64,000 bases of DNA from a bacterium (lineage in GTDB: Bacteria; Bdellovibrionota_G; JALEGL01): positions 186,001 to 250,000 of the forward strand of contig JALEGL010000014.1 of assembly GCA_022763185.1 (NCBI GenBank). The letters are read 5' to 3'. Position 1 is the first letter of the stretch, and each line of letters starts with the position of its first letter. The notes under the pieces are model-generated. The model did not search any database, was not told where the DNA came from, and was given only the letters and a program-made list of their open reading frames with translations. A program made the position numbers and the translations under genes. Positions 50,795 through 59,951 of this stretch are shown here, piece by piece.

Positions 50795-52289
50795 TGGAAA
50801 TCTCCTTGTAGAGTTTAAGGGCTTTTTCTCTTTGTGTTTTGTGGTCTACAATGGGTTTTATGTATTGCTCGGCAATTTTGTTTTCATTGTGTAATAGTTT
50901 TGCATCCAGCTGTTCAAGTTGTGGAAGATATTGCTTGATGTAGTGGCCATCAGCATCAAATTTTTTAGACTGAGACCAGGGATTAAAAATTCTGAAATAG
51001 GGTTGCGCATCACAGCCTGTAGATGCTGACCATTGCCAGCCACCATTGTTGGGGGCTAAGTCTCCATCCAATAATTTTTCCATAAAATATTGTTCTCCCC
51101 AGCGCCAATCAATCAACAAGTCTTTGCATAAAAAAGAAGCTACAATCATTCTACACCGGTTGTGCATCCAGCCAGTAGTATTGAGTTGTTTCATGGCAGC
51201 GTCAACAATAGGAAATCCGGTTTCTCCATTTTTCCAGGCTTCAAACCATTTTTCATTGTTATCCCAATTGAGTTGATTGTACTCTGGTTTAAATGCTTCT
51301 TTTTCTACACGAGGGTGATGGTACAAGATGTGATAATAGAATTCGCGCCAAATGAGCTCATTAAAAAAAGCATCTTTTTGGCTTTTATTTTTAGGGTCAA
51401 AAGCTTTGAGTTTTAGATAAGCAATGATTTGCGCAATATTAAGAGAACCGTTTTTTAAGAAAAAAGAAAATTGGGAGGTTCCGTCAATTGAAGGAATATC
51501 TCTGTGATCTTTATAGCGGTTAATTTTTTCTGCGAAGGTTTCTAAACAAGCATAAGCAGCTAAAGAACCTGCTTCGGGAATTTCAACGTTGATCTTTTTT
51601 TTGTTGGATTCATCATAATCACTCAAACTATCATTGAGTTTGAGTTTATTGTAAGTCAGGTCTTGCCAGCTTAAGCAGAATATTTTTTTGGCTTTATTGT
51701 TTTTTAATGCATCTAAATAATCAAAAGTCTTATCTTGATTTTTAATACGCTGTTGTATGCAATCATTATTAAATACATTGAGCCACTGTCTAGAAAACGG
51801 TGTAAAGACTTGATAGTACTCATCATCCGTCCCTTTTTTGGTCACTTCATGAGGTTCAATTAAAAGGTGATCATTGCATGAAAACTGTGAAATATCCCAG
51901 TCATCTAAAAGTTTTATAATTGATTGATCTCTCTCAATTGCAAAGGGTTCATAGTCTTTGTTCCAGGTAAATAAAGTGGGTAGATGAATGTTTCTATCTT
52001 TAAATTGACAAAATAATTTTTCAAAAGATGTGTGCGGGCCTTCATCTAAAAAAAGTAAATCACTGCCAGCCTGTTGTAGTTCGTCTTTTAATGCTTTTAA
52101 GCTTTCTATAAAAAACTGAAAGCGATTGACTGAAAAATCATCACGACTTAAAAATTTTTTATCAAAACAAAATAAACCAACAACACGGCCATCATTTTTT
52201 TTCCAGTTTTCTTGCAAGGCTGGATTGCCGGCTACTCTAAGGTCTCGTCTAAACCAGTGGATACCATAGTTTTGGGTTGTTTTAGACAT
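50787..52289 (-). CDS. phr: Deoxyribodipyrimidine photolyase (class I)
   Basis: 500 residues; splits cyclobutane pyrimidine dimers in blue light. N-terminal antenna-binding domain (HWFRRDLRVAGNPAL) and C-terminal FAD-binding domain with NELIWREFYYHILYHHP, GFPIVDAAMKQLNTTGWMHN, NNGGWQWSASTG and FNPWSQSKKFD. Class I CPD photolyase or a close cryptochrome relative; the conserved FAD-contact residues and WMHNRCRM segment favour photolyase. ATG start, overlapping the htpX stop by one base (TAATG). Confidence 0.95.
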   Translation of the reverse strand: MSKTTQNYGIHWFRRDLRVAGNPALQENWKKNDGRVVGLFCFDKKFLSRDDFSVNRFQFFIESLKALKDELQQAGSDLLFLDEGPHTSFEKLFCQFKDRNIHLPTLFTWNKDYEPFAIERDQSIIKLLDDWDISQFSCNDHLLIEPHEVTKKGTDDEYYQVFTPFSRQWLNVFNNDCIQQRIKNQDKTFDYLDALKNNKAKKIFCLSWQDLTYNKLKLNDSLSDYDESNKKKINVEIPEAGSLAAYACLETFAEKINRYKDHRDIPSIDGTSQFSFFLKNGSLNIAQIIAYLKLKAFDPKNKSQKDAFFNELIWREFYYHILYHHPRVEKEAFKPEYNQLNWDNNEKWFEAWKNGETGFPIVDAAMKQLNTTGWMHNRCRMIVASFLCKDLLIDWRWGEQYFMEKLLDGDLAPNNGGWQWSASTGCDAQPYFRIFNPWSQSKKFDADGHYIKQYLPQLEQLDAKLLHNENKIAEQYIKPIVDHKTQREKALKLYKEISNA

Positions 52290-53158
52290 TATCCATTCAT
52301 CAAACTTGGATTTTGGGCCATGGCCTCAAGTCTTTTGATGCGCTCTTGGGTGACAGGGTGAGTTCTAAATAAGTTTTGTAAGCCTTTTAAATGACTTAGA
52401 GGATTTATAATAAACATATGAGCCGTTTCTGGGCTGGCATCCATAGGATAGTGTTGGGCACCCATTTCTAATTTTTGTAAAGCTCTGGCAAGATACAGTG
52501 GGTTACCACAAATTTTAGCCCCACCTTTATCGGCACCAAACTCTCTTGATCTAGAAATAGCCATTTGAATAAGCATGGCCGCAAGAGGAGCAAAAATCAT
52601 GGCGGCAATGAAGGCTATTGGATTGGAATTGTCATCATCTCCACCTCTACCACCACCCAATAAAGCCCCCCATCTGGCGATGCTTGCTAAGATAGAAATT
52701 GCCCCAGCAAAGGTGGCTGCAACGGTTTGAATTAAGATGTCTCTGTTGGCAATGTGCGCCAATTCATGGCCAATGACACCGGACAGTTCATCATGGTCTA
52801 GTAAGTTTAAAATACCCGTTGTAACAGCAACTGCCGCATGGTCTGGGTTTCTTCCAGTTGCAAAAGCATTGGGAGTGGGGTTTTGAATGATATACACTTT
52901 AGGCATGGGGATGTTGGCATTCATGGTGAGACCGCGCACCATGCTGTATAATTCTGGCGCAGAGCTTTCATCCACCTCTTTGGCACGATACATTTTTAAA
53001 ACCATTTTATCTGAAAACCAATAAGAAAAGAAATTGCTGCCAGCAGCAAAAACCAAGCCCAAGATCATTCCTTGCTGTCCACCCAATACTTTACCTAGGT
53101 AAGCAAAAACAATGACCAATAAAATCATTAAAAGAGTCGTTTTAAACGTATTTTGCAT
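52289..53158 (-). CDS. htpX: Zinc metalloprotease HtpX
   Basis: 289 residues, inner-membrane M48 protease for misfolded membrane proteins. Two N-terminal membrane segments ([36 protein letters not shown]), catalytic HELAH in [14 protein letters not shown], two further hydrophobic segments and the glutamate ligand in [23 protein letters not shown] is typical. Start moved from TTG to the internal ATG, matching the family. Downstream phr begins at its last base. Confidence 0.95.
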   Translation of the reverse strand: MQNTFKTTLLMILLVIVFAYLGKVLGGQQGMILGLVFAAGSNFFSYWFSDKMVLKMYRAKEVDESSAPELYSMVRGLTMNANIPMPKVYIIQNPTPNAFATGRNPDHAAVAVTTGILNLLDHDELSGVIGHELAHIANRDILIQTVAATFAGAISILASIARWGALLGGGRGGDDDNSNPIAFIAAMIFAPLAAMLIQMAISRSREFGADKGGAKICGNPLYLARALQKLEMGAQHYPMDASPETAHMFIINPLSHLKGLQNLFRTHPVTQERIKRLEAMAQNPSLMNG

Positions 53159-53196
53159 GCTGGAAATATAGCGCAAATGAGACGATTGTCTAGCTA

Positions 53197-54231
53197 TTAT
53201 AACTCCAGTTTATAACTCTCTCCAACAGCCAAAGTCATAAATGGAGACAGTGTTTTGTAGGCTAAACTCGCTTCAATTAAATCATCTTTAGGTTGATGTA
53301 GGGCCTCATCAGATAAAATGTACGTTCCCCAGTGAATTGCAACTGAGCGTTTTGACTTTAAATCAATATGAGCTTGCAAAGCTTGTTTAGGACTCATGTG
53401 ATGCTGAGCCATCAGCCATTGCGGTTGATAAGCGCCTATGGGCAATGCGGCCATGTCCACAGACCCTAGTTTTTGCTGTATGGTTTTAAAGTGATTTGAG
53501 TAACCACTATCACCGGCAAAATAAAAATTAAAATTTTCTGATTGAATGAACCAAGAGCCCCATAGGCGCTCATTTTTATCTAACAAACCACGTTTGCACC
53601 AATGTTGAGCAGGCGTCAAATAAAAACTCAGCTGGTCATTGGCAATGTGTTCCCACCAATCGAGTTCGTAAACAGGGTTGGCAATTTCATGTTTTTTGAA
53701 CAATGCTCTATAGGCCAAGGGGCTTAAAATTTGTAGATGAGGATTAAGGGCAGCAATTTTTTTGATGCTTTTTATATCCAGATGGTCATAGTGATCATGG
53801 GAGATGATAATGTAATCTATGCTGGGTAAACTTTCTATACGGATGGGTAGTGGAACCTGTCGCTTGGGACCTATAAATCTAAAGGGTGATACCCGCTGAG
53901 AAAAAACAGGATCAAATAAGATATTAAAGCCTTTGATTTGTAAAAGGATTGAGGAATGTCCCAACCAAGTGAGTTGTACTTCTGAGCTGTTGTTGAGTTT
54001 AAGTGTGTTGGTTGAGATGGTGTGAAACTCAGTTTGTTGCTGGCTTTTCGCTTTGTTTCTTGAGAACAGCCAAGTGAAAACTTTTTTTGTTGAAGGTGTT
54101 TTGTTTGCAGCGTCATCTATGTTTTTAAAACCATCAACAGTATGATGTTTTTTTTGCGAATCAAAGTAAGGATTGATAGAGTGGCAAGCATTAAGTAAAA
54201 CGATGCATATTATAAAAAAATAACGAATCAT
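53197..54231 (-). CDS. Metallo-beta-lactamase-fold lipoprotein, NAPE-PLD/UlaG-like
   Basis: 344 residues. Lipobox LLNAC; the MBL fold starts with [15 protein letters not shown], the metal motif is SHDHYDHLD (HxHxDH), and [11 protein letters not shown] and IHWGTY supply the further ligands. The pattern ([26 protein letters not shown]) is that of N-acyl-phosphatidylethanolamine phospholipase D-like bacterial proteins. Bacterial substrate is uncertain; outer-membrane or periplasmic location follows from the lipobox. Single gene, divergent from the Ni-SOD gene. Confidence 0.88.
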   Translation of the reverse strand: MIRYFFIICIVLLNACHSINPYFDSQKKHHTVDGFKNIDDAANKTPSTKKVFTWLFSRNKAKSQQQTEFHTISTNTLKLNNSSEVQLTWLGHSSILLQIKGFNILFDPVFSQRVSPFRFIGPKRQVPLPIRIESLPSIDYIIISHDHYDHLDIKSIKKIAALNPHLQILSPLAYRALFKKHEIANPVYELDWWEHIANDQLSFYLTPAQHWCKRGLLDKNERLWGSWFIQSENFNFYFAGDSGYSNHFKTIQQKLGSVDMAALPIGAYQPQWLMAQHHMSPKQALQAHIDLKSKRSVAIHWGTYILSDEALHQPKDDLIEASLAYKTLSPFMTLAVGESYKLEL

Positions 54232-54276
54232 GAGCGGGTATAGAAGCCGTTCATATCATTTCAAAAAGGGAATACA

Positions 54277-54750
54277 ATGAAAAAAATATTAGTCACCATG
54301 TTTTTTGTTTTAGGTTTAATGAGTGCTTTTTCTGAACTTGAAGCACATTGCCAGGTGCCGTGTGGCATTTATGATGATCATGCACGCATTCATTTAATGC
54401 AAGAACATGTACAAACCATTCAAAAAGCAAGAAAAATGATTTTAGAGTTACAAGCTGAAAAAAATTCCAGCAAACGTAACTACAATCAAATTGTACGTTG
54501 GGTTATGACCAAAGAGAAACATGCAACAGACATTCAAAACATAGCCAATGAATATTTTTTGGTTCAAAGAATCAAACTGGATTGGCCAGAAAAAAAGCGT
54601 AACACATTTTTAAACCAATTGCATAAGATATTGGTTTATGCCATGAAGTGCAAACAGTCTTTAAACGAAGCCGACTACTCTAAGCTAAACCAGGCAGTTA
54701 ATGCTTTTGAACAAAGTTATATTGGCAATAATGAAAAGCATAAAAAATAA
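54277..54750 (+). CDS. sodN: Nickel superoxide dismutase precursor
   Basis: 157 residues. The nickel hook HCQVPCGIYD begins at residue 24: His24, Cys25 and Cys29 correspond to His1, Cys2 and Cys6 of mature NiSOD. The preceding 23 residues (MKKILVTMFFVLGLMSAF..) look like a Sec signal peptide, with LEA before the His; its removal would expose the essential His N-terminus. No sodX-type protease gene is adjacent. The rest is the four-helix bundle expected for the family. AAGGG ribosome binding site 6 nt upstream. Detoxifies superoxide, likely in the periplasm. Overlaps the PIG-L gene. Confidence 0.92.
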   Translation: MKKILVTMFFVLGLMSAFSELEAHCQVPCGIYDDHARIHLMQEHVQTIQKARKMILELQAEKNSSKRNYNQIVRWVMTKEKHATDIQNIANEYFLVQRIKLDWPEKKRNTFLNQLHKILVYAMKCKQSLNEADYSKLNQAVNAFEQSYIGNNEKHKK

Positions 54751-55585
54751 AAATGTCACGCTTCAAGGTGAAACTTTAAGTTATGACCTCCCTCAAAGGG
54801 GAGAGAACATAAGCCATTTGGCAATTGGCGCGCATCCAGATGACGTTGAGATTTTTGCCTATAACGCAATAGAGGCTTGTTACCAAAGCAAGGAAAAAAA
54901 CTTCGCCGCTATTATTTGCACCAATGGTTCTGGAGCGCCAAAGTATGGTGAATATAAAAATAAAAGTAAAGATGAAATCATTCAAATCAGGAAAATGGAG
55001 CAGCAAAAAGCAGCACAACTGGGTCAGTACAGTGGCTTGATTCATTTTAATCATGAAAGTGAGGTTGTAAAAAACAAAAGTGATATCCTGCTTAATGATT
55101 TAAAATTACTTTTAGATTATTTTAAGCCCAATTATATTTTTACCCATAATCCATTTGATGCGCATGCAACCCATCGCTATACACTTCTAGCATGTTTAAA
55201 AGCATTAAAAGCCATAGATCATCAAGCATGGTTAAAAGGGTTTTTTGCATGCGAAGTTTGGGGAAGTCTTGATTGGTTACCTTCGCAGTTCAAATATGTT
55301 CTGGGAGAAAACAATTCGGAAGAATTGCAAAAACAACTTTTGAACTGTTTTTACTCACAGAATGTGGGTAGTCAAAAGCGTTATGATCTGGGAACAGTGG
55401 GACGAAAACAAGGCAATGCCACTTTTTTTGAATCAGACCAAGGCAATCGCTATACGCATCAAAGCTATGCAATAGACCTTTTACCAGTATTGAATGATTC
55501 TCAACATAGCCTTGTTGAGTATTGTCAACAAATTGTTTTGGCCTTTCAGGCATCGGTAGATAAAAATTTAATTGACCTGCAATGA
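54731..55585 (+). CDS. PIG-L family zinc deacetylase
   Basis: 284 residues. N-terminal metal motif GAHPDDVEIFA and the second metal/acid motif FTHNPFDAHATHRYT (His, Asp, His). PIG-L/LmbE enzymes remove acetyl from GlcNAc moieties in lipids, mycothiol/bacillithiol precursors or diacetylchitobiose. The gene is tied to nagB by a 4-nt overlap, so a substrate such as GlcNAc or GlcNAc-6-phosphate is suggested. An upstream ATG ten codons earlier would overlap sodN by 50 nt; this ATG gives a 20-nt overlap and was preferred. No signal peptide, so cytoplasmic. Confidence 0.88.
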   Translation: MKSIKNKNVTLQGETLSYDLPQRGENISHLAIGAHPDDVEIFAYNAIEACYQSKEKNFAAIICTNGSGAPKYGEYKNKSKDEIIQIRKMEQQKAAQLGQYSGLIHFNHESEVVKNKSDILLNDLKLLLDYFKPNYIFTHNPFDAHATHRYTLLACLKALKAIDHQAWLKGFFACEVWGSLDWLPSQFKYVLGENNSEELQKQLLNCFYSQNVGSQKRYDLGTVGRKQGNATFFESDQGNRYTHQSYAIDLLPVLNDSQHSLVEYCQQIVLAFQASVDKNLIDLQ

Positions 55586-56325
55586 ATATGTTAAAAAACG
55601 TAAAAACTTTTTCAACTGAAGACAAAGCAACACTTACGGCGGCGCAGGATATTTTGATGTGGCAAAGTCAGCATAAAAATAAATCAGTGAATATTGTTTT
55701 GGCAACGGGAAGAACACCTATTAAACTTTATCAACGGCTTGTACAGATGTATCAAACTCAACTTGAACTTGTGAGTAAAAGTTTTTTTTTAAATCTAGAT
55801 GAGTATATCGGCTATGCTCCAACAAATACGTATTCATTTGCCAGTTTTTTAAACCATCATATTGTTGACCCCTTAGCTCTGAAAGAAGATCAGTATCATT
55901 TTTGGAATGGCATTCATCCTGATATGCAAGCTCAAATTTATGAAAAAGAACAGTTGATTCAGAGCAGAGGAGGGTTGGATTTAGTGATTTTGGGTTTAGG
56001 TAAAAATGGTCATATAGCATTCAATGAACCTGGGACAGCATTTGAGAGCTCTTGTCACATCGTAGAGTTAAGTCAGGATACTTTAGAATCAAATAAAGAA
56101 CTCTTGGACCCAAACCTCCCGCAACCAACACAGGCCATAACAATGGGGATAGCAACTATTTTATCAGCTAAAAAAATTATTGTGCTTGCCTTTGGTTCTG
56201 AAAAAGCGCAAGCAGTCAAACAGATATTTTTTAATAAACCATCCAAACTCTGGCCGGCATCAGTTTTACAAACACATCATAACTGTCATTTTTATTTTGA
56301 TGAAACCATAGCAAGAGAACTATAG
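55582..56325 (+). CDS. nagB: Glucosamine-6-phosphate deaminase
   Basis: 247 residues; converts glucosamine-6-phosphate to fructose-6-phosphate and ammonia. LATGRTPIKLYQ (phosphate loop), FFLNLDEYIG (catalytic Asp), LVILGLGKNGHIAFNEPG (catalytic His and Glu). Family length, allosteric region short. Start ATGA overlaps the deacetylase stop. In this pair the deacetylase may supply the amino sugar, standing in for NagA. Confidence 0.95.
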   Translation: MNMLKNVKTFSTEDKATLTAAQDILMWQSQHKNKSVNIVLATGRTPIKLYQRLVQMYQTQLELVSKSFFLNLDEYIGYAPTNTYSFASFLNHHIVDPLALKEDQYHFWNGIHPDMQAQIYEKEQLIQSRGGLDLVILGLGKNGHIAFNEPGTAFESSCHIVELSQDTLESNKELLDPNLPQPTQAITMGIATILSAKKIIVLAFGSEKAQAVKQIFFNKPSKLWPASVLQTHHNCHFYFDETIAREL

Positions 56326-56383
56326 GCGTTGTGAAAAAACTATCCTTGATGGATAACTATAAATAGGAAATACTTTTTTAATT

Positions 56384-57331
56384 ATGAATAATAAAACTTG
56401 GCAAAAATGTTTGGTTACTGGCGGAGCTGGCTTTATAGGATCTCATTTGGTTGATGCTTTGCTCCAGCAAGAAAAAGATGTTTATGTTTTAGACAATTTG
56501 AGCACGGGCAAAAGAGAAAACATAAGTCAGATCAAAGACAATCGTTTTTATCAAGGCTGCATCAGCAATGAAAAATTGCTCAAAGACTTGTTACAAAAAG
56601 TAGATGTTGTTTTCCATTTGGCTGCATGTGTTTCAGTTCAAGAATCTGTCAGTAATCCTGTTAAAGTTAATGCTATGAATGCACAAGCAACCTTAAAGCT
56701 CTTTGAGCTTTGCAGAGAAGTTAATCCCGAGATTAAAATTGTTCAAGCCTCATCATCTGCAGTCTACGGGGATCATGATGCATCAAACTTGCATGAACAG
56801 TTAACATTCAATTGTAAGAGCATGTATGCATTGAGTAAAGCTCAACAAGAACAGTTTGCAGAGTTGTATTTAGACAGTTATGGAGTCAGGAGTGTGTCTT
56901 TGCGGTTTTTTAATGTTTTTGGTCCTAGGCAAAGCATAGATTCACAATATGCTGCCGTAATTCCTAATTTTTTTAAAGCTGCTATTGAAGGAAATCAGCC
57001 TGTAATTTATGGTGATGGCAGTCAAACTCGAGACTTTGTTTTTGTAAAAGATGTGGTTGCAGCCAATATTGCAGCAGCAAATGCTGAAGCAAATGGCGTT
57101 TTTAATGTGGGAGCGGGTCATGCTCTATCTATTTTGCAACTTTGGCAAGATATTGCGAGTTTCATAGAGGGGGCAAAAGAGCCGCTTTTCAAAGATTCAC
57201 GGCAAGGGGATGTAAAACATTCTGTGGCCAATGTTGAAAAAGCTAAAAAACAGTTGTCATGGCAGGCACAGACTGATTTATACCAAAATTTGCAAGAGAC
57301 TTTTGCTTGGTACCAGCAACATCTTGCATGA
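56384..57331 (+). CDS. NAD-dependent sugar epimerase (GalE/WbpP-like)
   Basis: 315 residues, extended SDR. TGGAGFIGSHLVDALL, DNLSTGKREN, SSSAVYGDH and catalytic YALSK; LRFFNVFGPRQ and YGDGSQTRDFVFVKD complete the pattern of UDP-hexose 4-epimerases (UDP-Glc, UDP-GlcNAc or UDP-GlcA). The lineup with ugd immediately downstream supports a role in UDP-sugar supply for surface polysaccharide. ATG with AGGAA-like ribosome binding site at about 10 nt. Operon with the next three genes probable. Confidence 0.9.
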   Translation: MNNKTWQKCLVTGGAGFIGSHLVDALLQQEKDVYVLDNLSTGKRENISQIKDNRFYQGCISNEKLLKDLLQKVDVVFHLAACVSVQESVSNPVKVNAMNAQATLKLFELCREVNPEIKIVQASSSAVYGDHDASNLHEQLTFNCKSMYALSKAQQEQFAELYLDSYGVRSVSLRFFNVFGPRQSIDSQYAAVIPNFFKAAIEGNQPVIYGDGSQTRDFVFVKDVVAANIAAANAEANGVFNVGAGHALSILQLWQDIASFIEGAKEPLFKDSRQGDVKHSVANVEKAKKQLSWQAQTDLYQNLQETFAWYQQHLA

Positions 57332-57389
57332 TTTTCTTTAGCAAGTGATATTTCTGGATATTTATAGCAAGTCTGTTTATAAAGGCTCT

Positions 57390-58685
57390 ATGAAAATAGC
57401 AGTCGTTGGTACAGGGTATGTTGGTTTGGTTACAGGAACATGTTTTGCTGAAACAGGCAATCATGTGACTTGCTTGGATTTGGATGAGTCAAAAATTGAA
57501 CAGCTTAAACAGGCTAAAGTTCCATTTTTTGAACCTGGTCTGGAGACCTTGGTTGCAAAAAATAGTAAACAAGAAAAATTAATGTTTACAACCAATCCTG
57601 ACCAAGCCTTTGCGGATGCACAAATAGCTTTGATATGTGTGGGAACGCCTTCAGCTGCAGATGGTTCAGCCAACTTAGAATATGTTTATGCGGCCGCTAG
57701 AGATATTGCAAAGCATGCACCACAAGACTTGATTCTAATTACCAAAAGCACTGTCCCTGTTGGAACCGGTGATGAAATAGAAAAAATAGTTAGAGAAGAG
57801 GGGCGAGAAGACATAGTAGTGGTGTCCAATCCTGAGTTTTTAAGGGAAGGTTCGGCTGTGCAAGATTGCATGTATCCGGATAGAGTGGTTATTGGAACAG
57901 AAGATAGTAAAGCAAAAGAAACTTTGACCAAGTTGTATGAGAGTTTTGTGAGGTCTGGAAACCCTATTCTGACCATGAAACGTCGCTCTGCTGAAATGGC
58001 CAAATACGGAGCCAACTCTTTATTGGCCTGTAGAATATCGTTTATCAATGAGATGTCGCGCATTTGTGAAAAAATTGGTGCAGATATTCAAGATGTGCGA
58101 GTGGCCATGGGAACGGATAATCGTATTGGAATGCAATATTTGTATCCCAGCATTGGCTTTGGCGGCTCTTGTTTTCCTAAAGATGTAAGAGCCTTGGAGT
58201 TTTTGGCCAAAGACAATGGCATGCAACCAGATCTTTTAACGGCAACATTGCAAGCCAATGAAAAACAAAAAGATAATTATGTGAATAAAATTGTTGGACA
58301 TTTTTCTGGAGAAGAAAATATCAAAGGTAAGAAAATAGCCATATGGGGTGTAGCTTTTAAAGCAAAAACCGACGATATTAGAGAATCTCCATCTTTGCAT
58401 GTCATGGATAAACTTATTGCTCTTGGAGCGGATGTCCATAGCTATGATCCAGAGGCCAATACCAATACCAAAGAAAACTATGGTTCGCAGGTTTCTGTGC
58501 ATGAAGATATGTATTCTGCTGTAGAAGGAGCCGACGCGCTTTGTGTATTAACCGAGTGGAATGAGTTTAGGAGCCCGGACTTTTCAAGAATAGCATCAAC
58601 GATGAAGTCATCCACACTGTTTGACGGTAGAAATTTGTATGATGCAAAGCAACTGAGTGGTTTTAAGTATTATCGTATTGGATAA
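57390..58685 (+). CDS. ugd: UDP-glucose 6-dehydrogenase
   Basis: 431 residues; oxidises UDP-glucose twice to UDP-glucuronate. MKIAVVGTGYVGLVTG (NAD loop), ITKSTVPVGTG, NPEFLREGSAV, catalytic Cys in GFGGSCFPKD, and AIWGVAFKAKTDDIRESP. Start moved to the ATG with AAAGG close upstream (family N-terminus); the earlier in-frame start would add 15 unrelated residues. Supplies glucuronate or its derivatives for capsule or O-antigen. Confidence 0.96.
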   Translation: MKIAVVGTGYVGLVTGTCFAETGNHVTCLDLDESKIEQLKQAKVPFFEPGLETLVAKNSKQEKLMFTTNPDQAFADAQIALICVGTPSAADGSANLEYVYAAARDIAKHAPQDLILITKSTVPVGTGDEIEKIVREEGREDIVVVSNPEFLREGSAVQDCMYPDRVVIGTEDSKAKETLTKLYESFVRSGNPILTMKRRSAEMAKYGANSLLACRISFINEMSRICEKIGADIQDVRVAMGTDNRIGMQYLYPSIGFGGSCFPKDVRALEFLAKDNGMQPDLLTATLQANEKQKDNYVNKIVGHFSGEENIKGKKIAIWGVAFKAKTDDIRESPSLHVMDKLIALGADVHSYDPEANTNTKENYGSQVSVHEDMYSAVEGADALCVLTEWNEFRSPDFSRIASTMKSSTLFDGRNLYDAKQLSGFKYYRIG

Positions 58686-58718
58686 AACTTAACGCCTTTT
58701 TTGCTTAAGGCTGCTAAC

Positions 58719-59951
58719 ATGAAAAAAAAAATATTTTTTATCAGTTCCTATTTTTATCCAGAAAGGGGAGCCGGTGCAGTCAGAGCTTTTGAGTTCGTTA
58801 AAGTATGGTGTAAAAAGTACAGCCTTGATGTGTTTACCAATGTTCCCAACTACCCCTTTGGAATTCCATACAAAGGTTACAGCTTAAAATTTCCTAAGAC
58901 TACAGATAAACATAGTTTTGAGTTTACAGTTCATCGAGTTTTTACCATGCTTGCGGAAAACAGCGGTTTTGTTAAGCGTTCACTTAGCTATGTTCTTTTT
59001 TGCTTCTCAACTTTTTTTAATATTTTGTTGTTTAAAAAGAAGCCAGATGCAGTTGTGGCTACTTCTCCACAATTGCTCACAGCTCTTTCCGGGTTACTTG
59101 TAGCTAAGTTTTACAGACTTCCCTTTATCCTTGATATCAGAGATTTATGGCCGGAAGCCATTATTGAATCAGGTGTATCCATCAACAGAGTGATTTTAAA
59201 AGTCCTGCGTTTTTTAAGCCTAAGCGCTTATAACAATGCAGCAATCATTAGCGTCACCACCCACACGCAAAAGCAAAAAATAGTTACGTCTTACCAAATT
59301 GATTCTCAAAAAATTGAGGTCATGGCCAACGGATACAATGCGCAAATGTTTAAGCCAATTAATCCAAAAGATGAAAAAATTTTAGAGTTCAAATCAATGT
59401 TTGGAAAAAATGATCGAACTCTAGGCTATATTGGCAACTTAGCATTCTATTATGATTTTGATGTTTTTTTTGATCTGGCAAAAGATTTTCAAGATATAGA
59501 TTTTATTATTATGGGTGAGGGGAAGCAAAAGCAAAGCCTTGAATTGAAAATTAAAAAAGCCAATTTGGTCAATCTCAAACTATTGAACTCAATTGACTAT
59601 GAAGAGGTTCCTTATGCAATGAATGCTTTGGATATGGGCTTGGTTAAACATAAAAAAAATATGAATATCACGCAAAGTATGCGTCCAGTTAAGCTGTTTG
59701 AATACACAGCTTGTCAAACACCTTGCTTGTATTATGGCAGCGGTGAGGGAGAGAAATTAATGCAAGAGCTGGGTTTATCCGCATTGGCCTTGAGTTTAGA
59801 TCAGCCCTATGAGCAATTAAAAACAAAGATAAAAGACCATGATTTTGAGAAAATATTCACTTGCAATGCTGAAGTTTTGATGTCTTATTCCAGAGAAGCC
59901 ATTGCGCTAAGTTTTCAAAAAAATATAATTGATAAGGTGCTAGAGAAATGA
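58719..59951 (+). CDS. Family 4 glycosyltransferase (WbuB-like)
   Basis: 410 residues, GT-B fold retaining enzyme. N-terminal SSYFYPERGAGAVRA and FDI-type FTNVPNYPFG, then the DLWPEAIIESG acceptor stretch typical of WbuB, and the donor domain with TLGYIGNLAFYYDF and VKLFEYTACQTPCLY. Transfers a sugar (FucNAc-like in WbuB) to a lipid-linked acceptor on the cytoplasmic side. ATG with AAGG 8 nt upstream was preferred to an upstream TTG. Next gene overlaps by 4 nt. Confidence 0.9.
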   Translation: MKKKIFFISSYFYPERGAGAVRAFEFVKVWCKKYSLDVFTNVPNYPFGIPYKGYSLKFPKTTDKHSFEFTVHRVFTMLAENSGFVKRSLSYVLFCFSTFFNILLFKKKPDAVVATSPQLLTALSGLLVAKFYRLPFILDIRDLWPEAIIESGVSINRVILKVLRFLSLSAYNNAAIISVTTHTQKQKIVTSYQIDSQKIEVMANGYNAQMFKPINPKDEKILEFKSMFGKNDRTLGYIGNLAFYYDFDVFFDLAKDFQDIDFIIMGEGKQKQSLELKIKKANLVNLKLLNSIDYEEVPYAMNALDMGLVKHKKNMNITQSMRPVKLFEYTACQTPCLYYGSGEGEKLMQELGLSALALSLDQPYEQLKTKIKDHDFEKIFTCNAEVLMSYSREAIALSFQKNIIDKVLEK

